The notes under the pieces are model-generated. The model did no database searches. It saw only the letters and a list, made by a program, of their open reading frames with translations, and had not been told where the DNA came from. Both the position numbers and the translations under genes were made by a program. DNA of 64,000 nucleotides from Pseudaquabacterium pictum (GTDB taxonomy: Bacteria; Pseudomonadota; Gammaproteobacteria; Burkholderiales; Burkholderiaceae_C): NCBI RefSeq assembly GCF_005403045.1, contig NZ_BJCL01000004.1, positions 1 to 64,000 of the forward strand, in the 5' to 3' direction. Positions 61,366-64,000 of this stretch are shown here, piece after piece (the first letter of the stretch is position 1; every line of letters begins with the position of its first letter).

Positions 61366-62873
61366 CGCCGCTGCAGCGCTTCGACCACGCACGCTGGCCG
61401 CAGGCCCAGGCGGTGCGCCACCGCGCCCTGGTGGCGCTGCAGGCCGACGGCGCAGCCCGCCTGCTGGCCGACCGGCCCCTCGACCCGCTGCTGCTGCAGC
61501 TGGCCGAGGCCCGCCTGGCCGCGCCGCTGCAATGGCAGCAGGTGGATGCGGCCACGCTCGACGGCTGGCTGGCACAGGGCGAGGCCCAGGGCCGTGCGCT
61601 GGATGCATTGGGCAGCGAAGCGGCCACGGTGGCCGCAGGCCCATCGGCCAACGACAGCGGCACCCAGGAGCTGAGCCTGGCCGGCCTGGGCGCCGAGACC
61701 AGCCCGGCGGTGCGCCTGCTGGACGCGGTGCTGTTCGACGCCCTGCAGGACGGTGCCAGCGACATCCACATCGAAAGCCAGCCCCGTGGCGCCCAGCTGC
61801 GCCTGCGCCACGACGGCGTGATGCAGCCGCTGCGCAGCATCGACAGCGCCGCGCTGGCCGAGCAGATGGTGTCGCGGCTGAAGGTGATGGCCGAGCTCGA
61901 CATCGGCGAGCGCCGCCTGCCGCAGGACGGCCGCTTCAAGCTGCGGGTGCAGGGGCGCGAGGTGGACTTCCGCCTGTCCATCATGCCCAGCGTGTTCGGC
62001 GAGGACGCGGTGGTGCGGGTGCTCGACCGCAGCCACCTGGCGCCGGGCGGCCAGGCGCTGACGTTGCAGTCACTGGGCTTCGCGCCCGCGCTGCGCGCAT
62101 CGGTGCTGGCGCTGGCCCGCGCGCCGCACGGCATGCTGCTGGTCACCGGCCCCACCGGCAGCGGCAAGACCACCACGCTGTACGCCGCCATCACCGAGGT
62201 GCACACCGGCCGCGAGAAGGTCATCACCATCGAGGACCCGGTGGAGTACCAGCTGGCCGGCGTGGTGCAGATCCCCGTCAACGACCGCAAGGGCCTGGGC
62301 TTTGCCCGCGGCCTGCGCTCCATCCTGCGGCACGACCCCGACCGGGTGATGGTCGGCGAGATCCGCGACACCGAGACCGCGCAGATCGCGGTGCAGGCGG
62401 CGTTGACCGGGCACCTGGTCTTCAGCACCGTGCATGCCAACAGCGCCTTTGATGTGATCGGCCGCTTCATGCACATGGGGCTGGACCTGTACAACGTGGT
62501 CTCGGCGCTGAATGCGGTGCTGGCCCAGCGCCTGCTGCGCCAGGTGTGCGGCCAGTGTGCCGAGCCGGTGGCTGCCAGCGCCAGCGAACAGGCCGTGCTG
62601 GGCAGCGACGATGGGGCCCCGCTGCAGCTGCGCCGCGGCCGCGGCTGCGCCCACTGCCACGGCAGCGGCTACCGCGGCCGCCAGGCCGTGGCCGAACTGC
62701 TGCGCCTGGACGACGGCCTGCGCGACCTGATCGCCGGCCGCGCACCGCTGTCCGACATCAAGCAGGCCGCCCGGGCGCGTGGCCTGCAGACCCTGCGCGC
62801 CGCCGCGCTGGCCGCGGTGCGCCAGGGCCACACCACGCTGGAGGAGGTGGACCGTGTGGTCGGCAGCGACTGA
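61362..62873 (+). CDS. gspE: Type II secretion ATPase GspE
   Basis: A 503-residue hexameric ATPase. Seen: an N-terminal domain, DIHIESQPRGAQLRLRHDG, Walker A GPTGSGKTTTLYAAI, the Asp box IEDPVEYQLAGVVQI, Walker B RHDPDRVMVGEIRDTETA, the His box LTGHLVFSTVHAN, and the zinc tetracysteine CGQC...CAHC. It starts at GTG 61362, overlapping gspF. The last 20 bases overlap the next gene's start. Confidence 0.95.
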   Translation: MTPLQRFDHARWPQAQAVRHRALVALQADGAARLLADRPLDPLLLQLAEARLAAPLQWQQVDAATLDGWLAQGEAQGRALDALGSEAATVAAGPSANDSGTQELSLAGLGAETSPAVRLLDAVLFDALQDGASDIHIESQPRGAQLRLRHDGVMQPLRSIDSAALAEQMVSRLKVMAELDIGERRLPQDGRFKLRVQGREVDFRLSIMPSVFGEDAVVRVLDRSHLAPGGQALTLQSLGFAPALRASVLALARAPHGMLLVTGPTGSGKTTTLYAAITEVHTGREKVITIEDPVEYQLAGVVQIPVNDRKGLGFARGLRSILRHDPDRVMVGEIRDTETAQIAVQAALTGHLVFSTVHANSAFDVIGRFMHMGLDLYNVVSALNAVLAQRLLRQVCGQCAEPVAASASEQAVLGSDDGAPLQLRRGRGCAHCHGSGYRGRQAVAELLRLDDGLRDLIAGRAPLSDIKQAARARGLQTLRAAALAAVRQGHTTLEEVDRVVGSD

Positions 62874-63639
62874 GCGCCCCGCCTGGGCCCGCCGTCTGGC
62901 ACCGCCGCATGCGCTGTGGCTGGGCGCCGATGGCCTGTGGGACCACGGCCCCCAACCCGGCTGGCGCGCCCGCGCCATGGCACCGCAGCGCCATGCCGGC
63001 TTCGGCGCCTGGTGCCAGGCCCACCCGGGCCGGGCCTGCCAGCTGGCGCTGTCGGGCTGGCTGCTGCATGAGCTGCTGCTCGATGCCCAGCTGCCGCTGG
63101 CCGACGACGCCGCCCGCCTGGCCTATGCCCGCGGCCTGCTGCAGCACTACCACGGCGAGGCCGCGGCCCATTGGCCGCTGGCGGCCTGGCAGGCCGGTGG
63201 CCGCCACGGCATCAGCGCCCTGCATGGCGTTGCGCTGGATGCCCTGCAGGCCAGCGCCCGCCGGGCCGGCGTGGCGCTGCGGCGGGCCTGCCCGGCCTGG
63301 AGCCTGGCCCTGCCGCTGGTGCAGCAGCACCAGCCGGCGCTGGCCAGCGCGGCCAATGCCCGGCTGCTGGTGGTCGACGGCACGCTGGTCACCCAGATCG
63401 ACCTGGCCGGCGGCCGCCTGCAGCAGCTGCTGCAGCGGCGCCTGGCCAGCAACCAGCCGGCCGCGCTGGCGGCCCTGGTTGCAGGCTTGCCGCCGGTGGA
63501 CTGCAGCCTGGCCGTGGGCCATGGCCTGGCCGCGCCCTGGCCGGCGGGCCTGGCCGACCTGCCGGCGCTGGGCAACCTGGCAGGCGACGTGCCGCCGGCA
63601 CCCTGGCTGGCAGCCACCCCGCATCGGATGGCGGCATGA
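62854..63639 (+). CDS. GspL/PilM-like assembly protein (tentative)
   Basis: A 261-residue protein I identify only by position. It starts at GTG 62854, inside gspE, with GAGGAGG about seven bases upstream. The body is Ala/Leu rich, with LWLGADGLWDHGPQPGWRARAM at the N-terminus and ANARLLVVDGTLVTQIDLAGGRLQQLLQ in the middle, resembling the actin-like sensor half of GspL/PilM-type proteins. No membrane helix is evident, unlike full GspL, which suggests a split L whose membrane part is supplied by the next gene. Confidence 0.6.
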   Translation: MWSAATERPAWARRLAPPHALWLGADGLWDHGPQPGWRARAMAPQRHAGFGAWCQAHPGRACQLALSGWLLHELLLDAQLPLADDAARLAYARGLLQHYHGEAAAHWPLAAWQAGGRHGISALHGVALDALQASARRAGVALRRACPAWSLALPLVQQHQPALASAANARLLVVDGTLVTQIDLAGGRLQQLLQRRLASNQPAALAALVAGLPPVDCSLAVGHGLAAPWPAGLADLPALGNLAGDVPPAPWLAATPHRMAA

Positions 63640-64000
63640 CTGCAGCACGCTGGCCCCGGCCCGACTTCCTTCGCCCGGCCGCCCGCGCCGGACGCCTGGC
63701 CTGGGCCTGGTGCGCCACCGGCCTGCTGGTGCTGGCGGCAGCCGGCCTGGAGGGCCAGACCGCCTGGGCCGAGCGGCAGCAGGCACTGCAGCGCCAGGCG
63801 CGCGCCGCACAGCAGCCCGCAGCCTCCGCCCGTGGCCCGGCCAGTGGCGATGCCACCCGGCGGAGCGCCGAGGCCACCCAGCGCGCCGCCGAAGCCGCCC
63901 GCTGGGCCGCCGGGCTGGCCCAGCCATGGCCCGCGGTGTGGGCCGCCAGCGAGACGGCCCCGGCCAGCGTGCAGTGGCTGCAGCTGGCCCATGGCCCGGG
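63636..64000 (+). CDS. PilN/GspM-like assembly protein, truncated by the window end
   Basis: The first ~121 residues of a protein continuing past the window. A short basic N-terminus is followed by one membrane helix (LAWAWCATGLLVLAAAGLEG) and a helical Ala/Gln/Arg-rich stretch (TAWAERQQALQRQARAAQQ...RRSAEATQRAAEAARWAAGL). This bitopic, coiled-coil layout is that of PilN/GspL-C/GspM proteins. Its ATG overlaps the previous stop (ATGA), so it belongs to the operon. Confidence 0.6.
   Translation, partial: MTAARWPRPDFLRPAARAGRLAWAWCATGLLVLAAAGLEGQTAWAERQQALQRQARAAQQPAASARGPASGDATRRSAEATQRAAEAARWAAGLAQPWPAVWAASETAPASVQWLQLAHGP

Overview
The window is chromosomal DNA from a very GC-rich betaproteobacterium. 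Four PEP-CTERM proteins, hpa-type aromatic catabolism, an orphan Bug-type binding protein and a single-locus chemotaxis array suggest a Burkholderiales member of the Rubrivivax/Ideonella/Leptothrix type; this is an inference, as no rRNA or other marker gene is present. Genes are tightly packed. I found no tRNA, rRNA, CRISPR array, insertion sequence or phage gene. All calls are from reading the sequence, without database searches.

Layout. 0-8 kb: housekeeping and stress genes (gamma-glutamylcyclotransferase-like, DeoR regulator, DUF4406, glutamate-cysteine ligase, EamA transporter, an AraC regulator coupled to a one-domain response regulator, MOSC protein, old yellow enzyme). 8.2-16.9 kb: a complete soluble chemosensory operon (receptor, CheY, STAS, CheA, PAS/poly-HAMP receptor, CheW, CheR, CheB) in which neither receptor has a membrane segment. 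16.9-22.1 kb: a DUF3047 lipoprotein, a hybrid sensor kinase and an AMP-forming ligase. 22.1-23.2 kb: a type II-like lumazine synthase behind an FMN riboswitch. 23.2-27.7 kb: an unrecognised gene, an FAD oxidoreductase, a ferredoxin and its reductase, and a TetR regulator. 27.8-32.1 kb: a TRAP transporter operon with an alpha/beta hydrolase and DUF3237. 32.1-46.5 kb: a LysR-flanked catabolic cluster holding the homoprotocatechuate meta-cleavage enzymes (HpaE, HpaD, HpaG-like, HpaH, HpaI) plus two exported metallo-beta-lactamase-fold proteins, an FAD oxidase, a second aldehyde dehydrogenase and two orphan solute-binding proteins. 46.5-59.5 kb: genes that together look like phosphate-starvation scavenging and membrane-lipid remodelling: an OlsB-like acyltransferase, PEP-CTERM glycerophosphodiesterase and phytase-like proteins, a PlcP-like phosphoesterase overlapping an Agt-like glycosyltransferase, a membrane-anchored aminotransferase, phosphatidylserine decarboxylase and a PhoX phosphatase. 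59.7-64 kb: the start of a type II secretion/pseudopilus operon in G-F-E-L?-N? order, cut by the window edge.

Most interesting signals. (1) The FMN riboswitch leader carries a second copy of the 5' P1 strand, plus a competing 7-bp helix, which together form a legible bistable switch. (2) Four Pho-box-like direct repeats sit upstream of olsB, agt-plcP, the phytase/GDPD operon and phoX; the one before phoX has a -10-like hexamer exactly 10 nt downstream. (3) Several near-perfect palindromes lie in regulatory gaps (TetR gap, LysR gap, ahead of the pseudopilus operon). (4) The chemosensory operon uses two cytoplasmic receptors and a STAS protein lacking the usual phospho-serine.
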